64,000 nucleotides of DNA. Origin: Hibiscus mutabilis. Its lineage: Eukaryota > Streptophyta > Magnoliopsida > Malvales > Malvaceae. Both the position numbers and the translations under genes were made by a program. The notes under the pieces were generated by a model. It was not told where the DNA came from. It did no database searches and saw only the letters and a list, made by a program, of their open reading frames with translations. Of this stretch, positions 1-10,325 are shown piece after piece; the first letter of the stretch is position 1; the number at the start of each line of letters is the position of its first letter. The stretch covers positions 1-64,000 of the forward strand of contig JAGYYJ010000491.1 of assembly GCA_019671005.1 (NCBI GenBank). Direction: 5' to 3'.

Positions 1-195
1 TTACAATAAAAAGCTAATTAATGGACATCTAAAGGATCATGGATATCCATCTCCAAAGGTGCAGCAAGTTGAGTTTTTGTGACCCAATTAGTCTTGAAGG
101 ATGTTATAAGTGTGGACTTCTTTCAAGAAATTCTTCTTTCTTCATGGCAGCTTACAATCCTTTGCTTACAAATCCTTGGACGGTTGAATTTAGCT
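1..195 (-). repeat. LTR end fragment, A-like element (window edge)
   Basis: This stretch recurs with few differences at about 2188-2380. The copies lie about 2.19 kb apart, and the second forms the far end of the 1155-2380 LTR. The simplest reading is that this is the start (U3) end of the 3' LTR of a minus-strand element whose 5' LTR is 1155-2380. The exact boundary is not resolved because the copies diverge gradually around 180-200. Confidence 0.45.
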
Positions 196-199
196 TTGG

Positions 200-299
200 C
201 TGCCAAAGAGGCTACAATCCGTTCAAGTTTATTGAGAGTATTTAAAACTTCTTGAAGAGTCACTTCATGTGGTTCTTCGTCGTTACTCGTTTTTGACAT
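200..299 (-). pseudogene. gag: gag N-terminal fragment, A-like family
   Basis: Read on the minus strand from the ATG at 299-297, about 33 codons match the start of the A-family Gag (MSKTSNDEEPHEV here, MSETSNDEEPHEV at 19974, 33771 and 40909). The match ends after LAAK, where the sequence passes into the LTR-like fragment, so nearly all of gag and everything downstream is missing. The identical position of this ATG in a diverged copy supports MSETS rather than the in-frame ATG 22 codons upstream as the family's true Gag start. Confidence 0.6.
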
Positions 300-1154
300 C
301 CTGAAACACTCAGATTTAAAAAGATGAAAAGCAAAAGAAAACTAGAAATCTCACTAAACACTCCAAGAAATAAATATTTAGCGAGACAAGTAAACCGATC
401 TTGTGCTCTTTAAAGACCTTCCTGCCACAAGTCAACAAGTTACAATCAGAGTTTAATCCTAACAATGAGTCCTAATTGTACTAGGAGTCCAATGAAAGGC
501 TTGACACCAATTGAATATAGCTGCAAGAAAGAAGGATTGGAATGCAACTTTTAGTCCTACTCACACCAGAAAAGAGAAGGTGTTAAATTGCGTAATAGAA
601 GAAAGAAAAAGCAAAACAAAGGAACTTAAGAAACTAAGAATAGAAAAAAATTAGTAGAGAAAGATGATAACCCCAAAACCCAGAAACAACTTGAAGGAAG
701 AAATCCAATGTTGAATCCACTTCAATGTGATGCTTGTGGTGGTTGATGATGGTGATCTTGATGATTCTTGATGGTGGTTGGTGGCTAGGTATAAGCTTTC
801 TCACTTTTCTTCACTTTTCTTTCTTTTCTTTTCTTTTTTATTTTTTTATCTCTTTTTACAAGGTAAATAAACTGAATATAACGAAAATTGAAGAAAAAAA
901 ATAATGAAAATAGGATTAAAGAAGGGAGAAAACCCTAATTTGGCTGAAACTTTATCCACTTCGTTCGAGGTGTTCCCGAAATCCAAAAATTCTGAAATTT
1001 TGTGTGGTGACTCCACCAATGGTGTAGATCTGATCTGGAAAGTTTCAGCTCAAAAATCACTCGTTTGGTTTTGACGAATTTCCCCTAATTTTCGAGTTTT
1101 TCACCCAAAAACGCCAAAATTCTTGCCAAGAATCGTCCCAAATCTGATACCAAA
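300..1154 (-). other. A-like leader with primer-binding site
   Basis: This is the untranslated leader between the 5' LTR and gag of the minus-strand A-like element. It aligns over its length with 19119-19973 on the plus strand. The primer site lies at 1142-1152 (TGGTATCAGAT on the minus strand), directly beside the LTR end at 1155. Ten bases match the usual initiator-Met primer site before it departs into TTTGGG. No ORF of interest is seen. Confidence 0.6.
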
Positions 1155-2380
1155 TGATAGAGTAGCGCAATCTTGGATTTGGAAGCCTTCAATCAAGTTG
1201 TTGCAGGAACTAGGAGCTCTGACTCAATCAAGAAAAGTATGGGCAGATCTGAAAATTCAAGAGAAACTAGTTGGGGGTTTCTTGAAAATTTCAGATTCGG
1301 GGCTGGATAATTAAAGAAAAAAAGACAAGATGAAGGATTAGATGATAAGAAATAAGAATATAAATAAAAAGATTAAAAAAGATTGCGAAAGAGAAAGGTA
1401 AAACAAATCTGAAAATTCCAGCTTTGTTTATGGAATTATGGAAGATGGTGTGAAGGTTGAAGGTGAAGATGGCTTGCGATTTATTGTTGTTGTTTTGTCC
1501 TCGGCACCCTCTTAGATGCAATTATCTAAGCAAGCAACCTCAAGCGGCTCTAACCCACCCTCCTAGACGCGATTATCTAGGCAAGCAAGAGTGTGAAGAT
1601 GATCTCCCTCACAAGAACTCGTCAAACTTATGTTGAAGAAGATTTCGAAGGCACAAGTAATCAGCACTTGCAAAAACAAACTCACTAAATATTTCATAAA
1701 TCAAAGAAAATCTGTCTTAAAATGATGGAGGCTTCATCCTTTTATAGGTGAAGGATAGACAAAGTAATTTAACTTCTACTAAAACAAGGAAAACCTAATC
1801 TAATTAAAAAAATAATAAAATAACAGCCTTTAAACTCCTTGTGCTTGTGTGGCAAGGGATAGGGTGATAAGGCAAGTTATAACCTGATAAGGGCTGGTTG
1901 CTTGGGCAGCAAGTAAACTTGATGAAGGCTGGTTTGCTTGGGTATCAAGTAATGGGCTGATAAGAGCTGTTTTGATTGGGCAGCAAGTAAAAGTTGATAG
2001 GGCCTTTATTTGGACGAATTTAAGGGTATTTGGGCTGGTTTAGATGATAAGAAATTGGTTCTTGGGCAAGGAGGCATGTGTGGGCTGTTTAAAAAGCTAA
2101 CTAGGCCTAAAAACACTTGTAAATCCTAATTTGGGTTAAAAATAAAAATCTGACCCAATCTTTTATAGTAACAAGTATTGGGTCTAATTACAATAAAAAA
2201 GGGCTAATTAATGGACATCTAAAGGCTCATGGATATCCATCTCCAAAGGTGCAGCAAGTTGAGTTTTTGTGACCTAATTATTCTTGAAGGATGTTAAGTG
2301 TGGACTTCCTTCAAGAAATTCTTCTTTCTTCATGGCAGCTTGTAATCCTTGGCTCACGAATACTTGGACGGTCGAATTGA
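1155..2380 (-). repeat. 5' LTR, A-like element
   Basis: The minus-strand LTR ends with CTACTCTATCA at 1155, next to the primer site, as in the A family. About 1.22 kb fits the A LTR length (1200-1218 bp). The middle carries the family's TATA box region (about 1738-1750) and the paired hairpin block (about 1510-1590). The U3 third (about 1880-2380) differs from A copies, so this is a subfamily. The far boundary is approximate. Confidence 0.55.
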
Positions 2381-2462
2381 GCTTGTCCTTGATTAGCTTA
2401 GACTTGGGTCAGGTTATTGGGCCAAGTGGAAAAGTAAGTCCATCTTGTCCTCGGAATTGCCT

Positions 2463-2831
2463 TGTGGTACATGTATCACATTGTCTCCTATAGATTTGTT
2501 ACCTTTGCCCATTGATCAAGCATTAAACCTGGACTGGAAAAACAAGGCTAAATTCGTGGAAAGGCTTCATCAAAAGGTTCGAGAGAACATTGAGAAAAGA
2601 ACAAAGCAATATGAACAACAAGCAAATAAAGGCAAAAGCGAGTCAACTTTGAACCCGGCAATTGCCTAGAGGGGATGGGCCATTTCAAGTATTGGAGAAG
2701 ATCATTGGTAATGCCTGGAAGATAGATCTTTCGGGAGAGTTTGGTGTCAGTGCTACTTTTAATGTTTCAAACGTATCTCTTTTTGAGCAAGGTAACGTTT
2801 TGAGGACAAATCGCTCTCAAGAAGGGGGATG
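2463..2831 (+). pseudogene. integrase C-terminal remnant, C'-family Ty3/gypsy
   Basis: The translation IDLLPLPIDQ...REN-IEKRTKQYEQQANKG matches the integrase C-terminal region of element C1 (13230-13620). About 20 codons holding the GDWVWLHMRK segment are deleted near 2655-2665, shifting the frame. RGDGPF and the polyprotein tail (TNRSQEGG) are still recognisable afterwards. The fragment ends in a polypurine tract, AAGAAGGGGGATG, at the start of the 2830 LTR. Upstream of about 2463 the element is missing. Confidence 0.65.
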
Positions 2832-3747
2832 ATGAGATCATGGCGTCACCACCACCATTAGACCCGGAGGAATTTCCCTTAGGCCCCATTACTCGTGCAA
2901 AGACAAGGAAATTTGGAGATGCAGTCAGCAACAAGTGTAATCATGCATGGAAGATTATTGAAGCTCCCTGAGTTGAACCAATGCCCTGCAACGTGAAAGG
3001 GAGTCCATGCAACGTGTTGCATGTTTATTTCTGATGCATATGTTCCATTTGATTATTATAGTTTTAGTATGCACATGTTTTCTATTATGATGTTTATTGT
3101 TTATTTTACAGCACTAGAGTTCATTGAATCATATACCATATATTTATTATATTTAGCATGCATCATTATTACCTTGTTTTATTTCTGATCAAATTTCTCG
3201 TATTTACAGGTGTTATGCAAGGACAATGAATAGAGACGTCATTAGGGTGATTTAGAGAATTATGACTATTGGAGAGGTGCTTGCTTGAGATGCTTGCTTG
3301 GCTTTGGAGGTGCTTGATTACGTTCACATGGGAATTGAGTGCTTGCTTGAGATGCTTGCTTACATTCACATGGAAATTGACATGCTTGCTTATGATCACA
3401 TTGGGTGGCAAAGGCACATATTTCAAGGCTTTTTTTATTTATTATCCCTTCACACCTCCTAGGAATGTTGGCTGATCACTTTATTTTGTAAAGCCTATAA
3501 ATAGAGGCTGGTTTTTCAATTGTAAGACACACTTTGATTTCAAGAAAAATTGCGAGTTTTATCTCTTTCGTTCTTTTGAGAACTTTATCGATCCTTCAAG
3601 TTCTGCTTGTTGAATCAAGACCGTTGATATCATTGGTTCCTAGCTTTACTTAACTAGTGGGTCAAGATCCTTATTTCGTTTAGAGACCGTTATAGGGTTT
3701 GGGTCACACTTTTTAGTGTTATTTCAATTCTCAAGTCCTAAACTATC
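2830..3747 (+). repeat. C' LTR, 5' part
   Basis: The LTR starts TGATGAGATCATGG just after a polypurine tract. The first 100 bases keep a coding-like segment (GGCCCCATTACTCG) also present at the start of C LTRs, so C' and C are related. A TATAAATA box lies at about 3498, followed by GGTTCCTAGCT and GGGTCA blocks like the U5 hairpins of C. A short direct repeat (GCTTGCTTGAGATGCTTGCTT) occurs near 3290 and 3340. The LTR stops at 3747, where the B cluster begins. Confidence 0.55.
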
Positions 3748-4646
3748 TGATAGAGGAGTGCAAATCGAACTAAAGAGAAAAATAAACCAAAATAAAGAAC
3801 AAATCTAAAAATTCAAATTTGCTTATGGTGGTGGCGTCAATGGAGGAAGCTTGGATATGTGGAGATGGCATGATGAATTGATAGTTGTCATCGACACCCT
3901 CTTAGACGCAATTATCTAAGCATGCAACCTCAAGCGGCTCTAACCCACCCTCCTAGATGCAATTACCTAGGCAAGCAGGAGTGTGAAGATGATCTCCCTC
4001 ACAAGAACTCGATGATCTTATGTTGAAGATGGCTTCTAGACAAGTTTACCGAACACTTGCAAACACGTACTCAAAGAATACTAAAATCTCAAAAGAGAAC
4101 TTTTTATTAATCAATGAAATCTGAATTACAATGTGGGTGAAGCCTCATGTATATAGGCTTTGGAGAAGTTCTAATCCTACTAAACTTAAGGAATTAAATA
4201 CAATAAATAAATGCTGAAATCTAATCTCCTAATTAGGTATGTAACTTCTAATAATAAATGCAAAAAATAAAATCCTAATTAAAAAAATATGAACCTAATA
4301 GATATTGCAGATTCCTATATTGATTTAAATTACAAATAATCAAATAAAATCTTCAAAATTCGTAATTATCCAAAAATCTCATATTAATCCCGTATATAAA
4401 TTTCTGCATGCACTGTCTTCGCTAAAATAGACGTATCTTGAGTTCTATATGTCCGATTGAGGATTTTCAAGATACGTTGGAAAGATAATTGACAGCCGAA
4501 CAAGTTTTAAGAAGACATGTTGACCCAAAAATTCCTGGATCCCATCCAAAAATGCGTCGCAAGTTTACTAACGTTTCTGACTTGTGCAAAGCAGTTTCAA
4601 CTTCTTTTCCAAGATGATTATTTTGACCCCTCTCATGCTCGTATCA
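3748..4646 (-). repeat. B LTR (copy 1, minus)
   Basis: This 899 bp minus LTR is bounded by TGATAGAG at 3748 and CGTATCA at 4646, with a polypurine tract next to it at 4647-4664. It is closely similar to 6153-7055 and 28103-29007. It contains the TATA region (CCTATATACATGAGGC on the minus strand, near 4150) and the paired hairpin block near 3895-3985. The bases before it (3743-3747, CTATC) resemble CTACC at 16011-16015, a possible target duplication of the whole B cluster with one mismatch. Confidence 0.8.
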
Positions 4647-4800
4647 TTCCCCCGCTCTTCAAAAGGATTCGTCCTCGGATTGGGATTCCATTCAATGAGT
4701 CTTCGTAAGTCCTCAAGTTGTCAAGTGTTCGCAGGGGGTTTGAGCGTTCGCATATGCCTTGCCAGACACGTATCATCCCCTCCCTCCTCAAAGGGATTCG
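4647..4800 (-). other. doubled polypurine-tract module of B
   Basis: On the minus strand GGACGAATCC, a purine-rich tract and TGATAC occur twice. The outer set (about 4775-4805) reads GAGGAGGGAGGGGA then TGATACGTG. The inner set (4641-4680) reads GAAGAGCGGGGGAA then TGATACGAGC, the actual LTR start. They are about 130 bp apart. The same arrangement recurs at 7056-7203, 26597-26750 and 29008-29160. Confidence 0.55.
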
Positions 4801-6111
4801 TCCTTTAATCCAAGCCAGAAAAAGAAGGACGTGAAATAACAGGAAGCACAAAGGAATCTTTGCCATAAGTGGACTGATCGAATTGAGCACTTCGCAATGG
4901 TTTAACAAAGTCCTGGAAAAATAACTCAAAACCACTCGAAACAAGGATGTTATGGTTAGGCTGAAAAATTCTCTCTTTATATTTTTTCTCGTCTTTATCT
5001 TTTGGACATGGATCTACTTTTACCTCTTGTTTCTTTTCACTCACCTTAATTGGGCCATTAATTGGACTTTTATTGCTCTCGGCATCTTAACTCTAGAACT
5101 TTTTCATATAAAATAACTCGCGTACTCAATTTCTCTCACAAAAAATATCATCAAAATATAATTTCTGTAGAGGAGGAAGTTTTTCTAACATAATGATAGG
5201 AAAATAATTAAATGAAGGGTTAGAATCACACTTACTTTCGTAACATGCAAGTACATTATTTTATGATTGTGCATCATCTTGTTCTTCTTCGTCCTCACAC
5301 GAAATATCTTGTGAAGTCATGGTGAGAACGGATGGTTCATTTGTGGGACTATCATCGTCTCTGGTGTGGTGTTCACCTCTTTTTCTACATGACACACCGA
5401 TGGTGGTTCATTAATCTGCTGTACAGGCGATGATTCGACTACAAATAAAGAGGATTCTTGTTGTTGATAATGGATGGGAACGAATCGCTCTCTCATGACT
5501 TTCTTGGGTTCTGCCCAAGATCTTATCTCGGCTTCTCCATTGAGACGTCAATTTCGCCACAATGATTTCCACCAAAGTGAGGCGTAATCCTTGAAATTTA
5601 GGGCCACTAATGGAACTTGATCATCTTCGAGATATCCAAAGAAATCAAACAAGCAATCAACGCGATATTCCCAATCACAATAACCATCAGGATCATACTT
5701 ACCTTGAAAAGAAGGTATTTTGAAGTCTGGTATGGCCAAAGTGTGTGTGGTTGATTCTTGTTGTTGATAATGGATAGGAACGAATCGCTCTCTCATGAAA
5801 TTCTTGAGTTCTGCCCAATATCTTATCTCGGCTTCTCTATTGAGACGTCTATTTTGCTGTAATGATTTCCACCAAAGTGAGGCGTAATCCTTGAAATTTA
5901 GGGTCACTAATGGAACTTGATCTTCCTCGGGATATCCAATGAAATTAAACAGGCGATCAACGCGATATTCCCAATCACAATAACCATCAAGATCATACTT
6001 TCCATGAAAATAAGGTATTCTAAAGTTTGGTTCAGTTAAGGGAGACTTTCCTCGAGAAGTAAAACATGAACTGTCATGTTGTTTTGTGCACGGTTTGTCT
6101 CAATGAAACAT
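4795..6111 (-). pseudogene. gag: gag-only polyprotein of B, with capsid repeat
   Basis: The reading starts from the ATG at 6111, about 40 bases inside the primer site, and meets a stop at codon 4. It continues as a short leader (FTSRGK) and then two tandem capsid modules of 300 bp (about 5457-6056). Each has an IPxFxGKYD start, CDWEYRVD, a YASLWW core and MRERFVPIHYQ at its end. This is the N-terminal part of the plant Retrotrans_gag domain. A linker rich in Ser, Pro and Val follows, then a tail near 4805-5044 (SEKKQEVKVD, FFQDFVKPLR). The tail ends in the polyprotein terminus (TNPFEEGGDD), reached after a stop. No zinc knuckle, protease, RT or integrase lies between, so the element is non-autonomous. 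The order and spacing match 26745-28062. Confidence 0.65.
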
Positions 6112-6139
6112 TCTTATAGCCCAAAGAATCGGACCTGGC

Positions 6140-6152
6140 TCTGATGCCAAAT
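6140..6152 (-). other. primer-binding site, B minus copy
   Basis: TGGCATCAGAGCC on the minus strand lies directly beside the LTR end at 6153. It differs from the standard initiator-Met primer site by one base (C for T). The same variant is at 28090-28102. This marks the minus B copies as a lineage distinct from A, whose site changes to TTTGGG after TGGTATCAGA. Confidence 0.7.
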
Positions 6153-7055
6153 GATAGAGTAGCACAAATCTAAATAAAGAAAAAAACAATCCAAAATAAA
6201 GAACAAATCTAAAAATTCAAATTTGCTTATGGTGGTGGCGTCAATGGAGGAAGCTTGGATATGTGAAGATGGCGTGATGAATTGATAGTTGTCCTCGGCA
6301 CCCCCTTAGATGCAACTATCTAAGCAAGCAACCTCAAACGGCTCTAACCCACCCTCCTAAATGCAATTACCTAGGCAAGCAGAAGTGTGAAGATGATCTC
6401 CCTCACAAGAACTCGATGATCTTATGTTGAAGATGGCTTGTAGACAAGTTTACCGAACACTTGCAAACATGTACTCAAAGAATACAAAAATCTCAAAAGA
6501 GAACTTTTTATTAATCAATGAAATCCGAATTACAGTGTGGGTGAAGCCTCATGTATATAGGCTTTGGAGAAGTTCTAATCCTACTAAACTTAAGGAATTA
6601 AATACAATAGATAAATGCTAAAATCTAATCTCATAATTACATAAGTAACTTCCAATAATAAATAAATGCAAAAAAATAAAATCCTAATTAAATAAATCTG
6701 AACCTAATAGATATTGCAGATTCCTATATTGATTTAAATTATAAATAATCAAATAAAATCTTGAAAATTCGTAATTATCCAAAAATCCCTTATTAATCCC
6801 GTATATAAATTTCTGCATGCACTGTCTTCGCTAAAATAGACGTATCTTGAGTTCTATATGTCCGATTGAGGATTTTCAAGATACGTTGGAAAGATAATTG
6901 ACAGACGAACAAGTTTTAAGAAGACATGTTGACCCAAAAATTCCTGGATCCCATCCAAAAATGCGTCGCAAGTTTACTAACGTTTCTGACTTGTGCAAAG
7001 CAGTTTCAACTTCTTTTCCAAGATGATTATTTTGACCTCTCTCATGCTCGTATCA
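6153..7055 (-). repeat. B LTR (copy 2, minus)
   Basis: The LTR is 903 bp, bounded by TGATAGAG and CGTATCA, with the primer site on its left (6140-6152) and a polypurine tract on its right (7056-7072). Being flanked by both, it is shared by two interiors: the full one on the left and a 148 bp remnant on the right. That is the signature of LTR-LTR recombination in tandem. Confidence 0.8.
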
Positions 7056-7203
7056 TTCCCCTGCTCTTCAAAAGGATTCTTCCTCGGATTAGGATTCCAT
7101 TCAAAGAGTCTTCGTAAGTCCTCAAGTTGTCAAGTGTTCGCAGGGGGTTTGAGCGTTCGCATATGCCTTGCCAGACACGTATCATCCCCTCCCTCCTCAA
7201 AGG
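7056..7203 (-). other. B interior remnant with doubled polypurine tract, C1 target
   Basis: Only the last roughly 150 bp of a B interior survive: both polypurine tracts and the piece between them. Element C1 sits immediately to the right, at AAAGG (7199-7203). In the uninterrupted paralogue (29008-29160) the sequence continues GATTC and then enters the middle of a B LTR at 29161. The remnant-to-LTR junction is therefore an older deletion that predates C1. Confidence 0.65.
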
Positions 7204-7459
7204 TGATATGAACGTCAATGGCAAAGACCCAGAGAAGTACCCAGGTGGCCCCATTACTCGAGCAAGGGCCAAGGAGTTCCAAGCAGCCATGGAAAATATG
7301 TTTACATCAAGCTTGGGACGTGAGAAAGAAGAAATAATAAGGGAGGAACACTTTACTTTGCTTATGCATGAATTTGCATGAGTATTTAAAGTTTGCATAA
7401 CATTCATTGCATTCAATAAACATGTTGTTCATTAAAGCATGCGTTGCATTTAAACATGT

Positions 7460-7605
7460 AGTTCATTTAGTTATACACTTCATTTAACTAAGTAGTTCAT
7501 TGATTAAACTAGTTCATTCAAGATTATTAGTTCATTGAATAAAGTTAGTTCATTAATTAAACTAGTTCATTCATCAAACTAGCTCATTTATTAAACTAAC
7601 TCTTA
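7460..7605 (+). repeat. AGTTCATT repeat cluster in C LTR U3
   Basis: About eight copies of AGTTCATT or a one-base variant (AGCTCATT, ACTTCATT) are spaced 15-25 bases apart in AT-rich sequence, many within ACTAGTTCATT. The cluster is about 0.8 kb upstream of the TATA box and is kept in all six C LTRs of the window (for example 13885-14030 on the plus strand and 23660-23820 on the minus strand). It could be a binding-site array; no function can be read from sequence. Confidence 0.6.
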
Positions 7606-8386
7606 ATTGTTTACATGCATGTTTTCAATTAAAGATTGAATAAAGTTTACCTTTGTGTCTAGGTGCATGAGGGAAGATGAACGGTTTTACCAGATGCAAG
7701 AATATCAGCAGAATGTCTTCCAATTCTGGATGCGATACAGACGTGTTTGGATCCAGAAATCAATTGGACGTTATTCCTCCATCTCTTAGCTTTCCAATGC
7801 CTTTTGAATCACCTCAATCCGATATCGGGAGCTTGAGATACGAATGATTTACTGAAGACAGTGCAGGCTGAAATTTTTATTACGGGAATTTTATGCATGG
7901 ATGATTTGAATGAATTTGAGCCAAGGAAGAGTTCTTTCATCTTCTACCAAGAGACAAGCAATTGATGGCCATCTTAATTCAGCAAATTCAAGGCATTCAA
8001 GGTTGATGTTATCACCATTCAAGTGGGGTTTCAAAATTCATTGAGGAGACATGAAATGAAGGCTGGATGAAACTCACCTTTTATGACATTCAAGTTATAT
8101 TAATCAGCTTGGAAGATGAAGAGTTGCACTTAAGCTGGACAGCAAGGATGTCTACATTCATCCTTGTCCACATTCATCCCCTTTCTCTTCATATGATAGC
8201 AAAACAAGGCAGCCCAAGAGTCCTTCTTAATTTGGACGAAAATATGACTAAATTCAACCTCAATTTGTCTAAACTAATCAGCTTTGAAGATGAGAAGAAA
8301 GGACAAAGCATTCATGTGTATTCAAGTGCATTAAGATGAGCATTCATCTTTCTTGTAACACCTTTTCATATTCTGCCTACTTCTAC

Positions 8387-8394
8387 TATAAATA
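8387..8394 (+). promoter_or_regulatory. TATA box of C LTR
   Basis: TATAAATA lies 1183 bases into the LTR. It is followed about 25-30 bases later by ATTGTAAGACACAC, the probable transcription start region, which is also conserved in C' (3520) and in the A family (ATTGTAAGACAG). This sets U3 at roughly 7204-8415. Confidence 0.6.
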
Positions 8395-8543
8395 GGCATC
8401 TTTAGGATCATTGTAAGACACACTTTGAATATATAAAACATCTTTGAAAGATTGCTTTCATTCTTGTTCTCTTGTGGAACTTTATCGGCTTCAAGTTAGT
8501 CTTGTAGTCTTCATCCATTCCCTTTTGTTATAGCGTTGGTTCC

Positions 8544-8634
8544 TAGCTCATCTATAGCTAGTGGGTCACGTTCCATATCCTACCACTTCATTTCCACTTT
8601 ATTATATTGCTGGTTCCTAACTCTTTATAGTTAG
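8544..8634 (+). promoter_or_regulatory. paired hairpins in transcribed LTR of C
   Basis: Hairpin 1 is CTAGCTCATCTATAGCTAG (8544-8562), a 6-base perfect stem. Hairpin 2 (8617-8634) has stem CTAACT/AGTTAG. Both are preceded by GGTTC and followed by GGGTCAC. The fourth pair is G:C in the first and A:T in the second, so the stem is kept although the sequence changed. They lie 150-250 bases after the TATA box, inside the R/U5 RNA. Confidence 0.5.
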
Positions 8635-8922
8635 GGGGTCACAATCCATCCTTTGAATTTCTTCATCTTAACGCCAACACCCCATCATCTTCACCTACAT
8701 TTTCATCTTTTTTTTTTCTTCCATAATCACAACTATCACTCTTCCTACACCCCTTCTACATATCTTTCATCCCATTATTTCTATTTCTTATTTATCTATT
8801 TCTACTTACATTGTTGTTTGAGTAATTTCAGAATACATTCAAAGCACTGCAGAGTTCTTACTAGAATCACGATCGGGCATTCATATATATGATTCAAAAC
8901 TCATAGTCGAGATCATATCATT

Positions 8923-8935
8923 TGGTATCAGAGCC
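8923..8935 (+). other. primer-binding site of C1
   Basis: TGGTATCAGAGCC starts two bases after the LTR end. It is the standard plant site complementary to the 3' end of initiator-Met tRNA. The same sequence on the minus strand is at 56169-56181 in C2. Confidence 0.9.
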
Positions 8936-9375
8936 TAGACGATTCAGTAAGCGTATTATTTTTCTCTCTCCGTGTTAGTAAAAAAAAAAAAAAAAAAATC
9001 AAAAAAATCTTAAAGAGGGAGGGAGCAATCTATTCTTGTTTAAAAAATTACAATACATCATTTCTTATTGCTGAATTACAAATTCCTTTACCTATTCTTA
9101 GTAATTCTTTTTTTTGAAGCCATTATCCTTTTATTATTCATCATTCTCCTACCAAGCTAGAATTGTTTCAGCCCCAAGTCCACGAGACACTTGTAAGCCT
9201 TGAGGAAGTTCCCAAAAGGACTTGAAAATAAAGCACGAGTGGTAAAAGGCATGAGTGTGCATTAAGGGGAAAAGCCTAACCCGAGTGAAACACGAGTGTG
9301 AGTGCATTTTCTTTGGAGTGGAAAGGTGAGATTTTGTGTTAGTAAGGTTTAATTTCTTTTGTTTCTTTATCTAAC

Positions 9376-10263
9376 ATGTCACAAAGATCTGGTCATAGTG
9401 GTGAAGGAGTTCCCAATTTGCAAAATCAGGCTATGCTTCAAGCAATGGCCAAAATGATCCAAGAGCAATTGGAGCCCCTAATTGAACGAATAGACCAGCT
9501 TGAAATTTCACAAGCTAATCAGGGTAATGAGGAGTATCCTGAAGAAGTTGAAGTAGATGATGTGCAAGATCAAGTATCCCAACATAGCATGGTACAACAA
9601 GGCCAGAGAGCTCGACCACGAGTAGACGATAATCTCAGCAACATCAAGATTACCATTCCTCCTTTTCAAGGAAGAGCGGATCCTGAAACCTATCTTGCAT
9701 GGGAAAAGAAGGTTGAGCACATTTTTGAGTGCCATAACTATTCAGAGCTTAAAAAGGTAAAACTCGCTGCCATTGAGTTTACGGATTATGCACTAATATG
9801 GTGGGATCAATTGACATCAAGTAGGAGACGCAATGGAGAACATCCTATCACTACATGGGATGAAATGAAAGCGGTGATGCGAAGGCGATTCATTCCAACC
9901 CACTACCATCGAGAGTTATTCAACCGTCTTCAAAATCTTTCACAAGGTAACCGAAGTGTTGAAGATTACTACAAAGAGATGGAGGTGTCCATGATTCGAG
10001 CCAACATCGACGAGGATCGAGAAGCCACAATGGCAAGATTCCTAGCGGGACTAAATCCGGACATTGCGAACGTGGTCGAGTTGCAACATTATGTGGAGAT
10101 GGAAGACATGGTGCATATGGCCATGAAAGTGGAAAAACAGCTCAAAAGAAAGGGTGCCCACGATCTTATGGGAGTTCAACATCAAAATGGGGGCAAAGTT
10201 CATACAAGAAGACTCCTCCATTACCGTCCCCACGAAAAAAAGGAGGACCACCGAAGGAAGTAA
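9376..10263 (+). pseudogene. gag: Gag of C1 (capsid part)
   Basis: The ORF starts at ATG 9376 (MSQRSGHSGEG). It has a predicted coiled N-terminus (residues 15-60, many Gln, Glu and Leu) and then the Retrotrans_gag capsid domain. Landmarks are PPFQGRADPETYLAWEKKVE, IEFTDYALIWWDQL, MRRRFIPTHYHRE, LSQGNRSVEDYYKEME and a MARFLAGL motif. A one-base loss near 10160 relative to C2 puts the last 38 residues out of frame, and the ORF ends at 10263. The true Gag continues in another frame to the zinc knuckle at 10326. Gag would form the particle that packages the element's RNA. Confidence 0.8.
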
Positions 10264-10325
10264 GCCCATTGCGAAACCAGCAAGGGTAAGACTACCGCTT
10301 CTCCAAATCGTTCCGTGACATACAA

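Larger units (their letters stand above)
7204..8920 (+). repeat. 5' LTR of C1
   Basis: The LTR is 1717 bp, starting TGATATGAACGTC and ending GAGATCATATCA. Its first 180 bases are the same coding segment that ends the polyprotein in the 3' LTR. U3 holds a cluster of AGTTCATT repeats (7460-7605). TATAAATA lies at 8387-8394. Two hairpins follow at 8544-8562 and 8617-8634. Other copies are 13627-15349, 22336-24059, 47571-49294, 49589-51309 and 56184-57905. Confidence 0.9.

Noticed and set aside
4633..4944. 103-codon ORF on the minus strand (starting MFRVVLSYF)
   Set aside because: It runs through the polypurine tracts and LTR start in a frame different from the recognised tail.
8980..9010. Poly-A run considered as a processed-pseudogene tail
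   Set aside because: It lies in the C1 leader and is paralleled by a T-run at the same place in C2, so it is part of the element.
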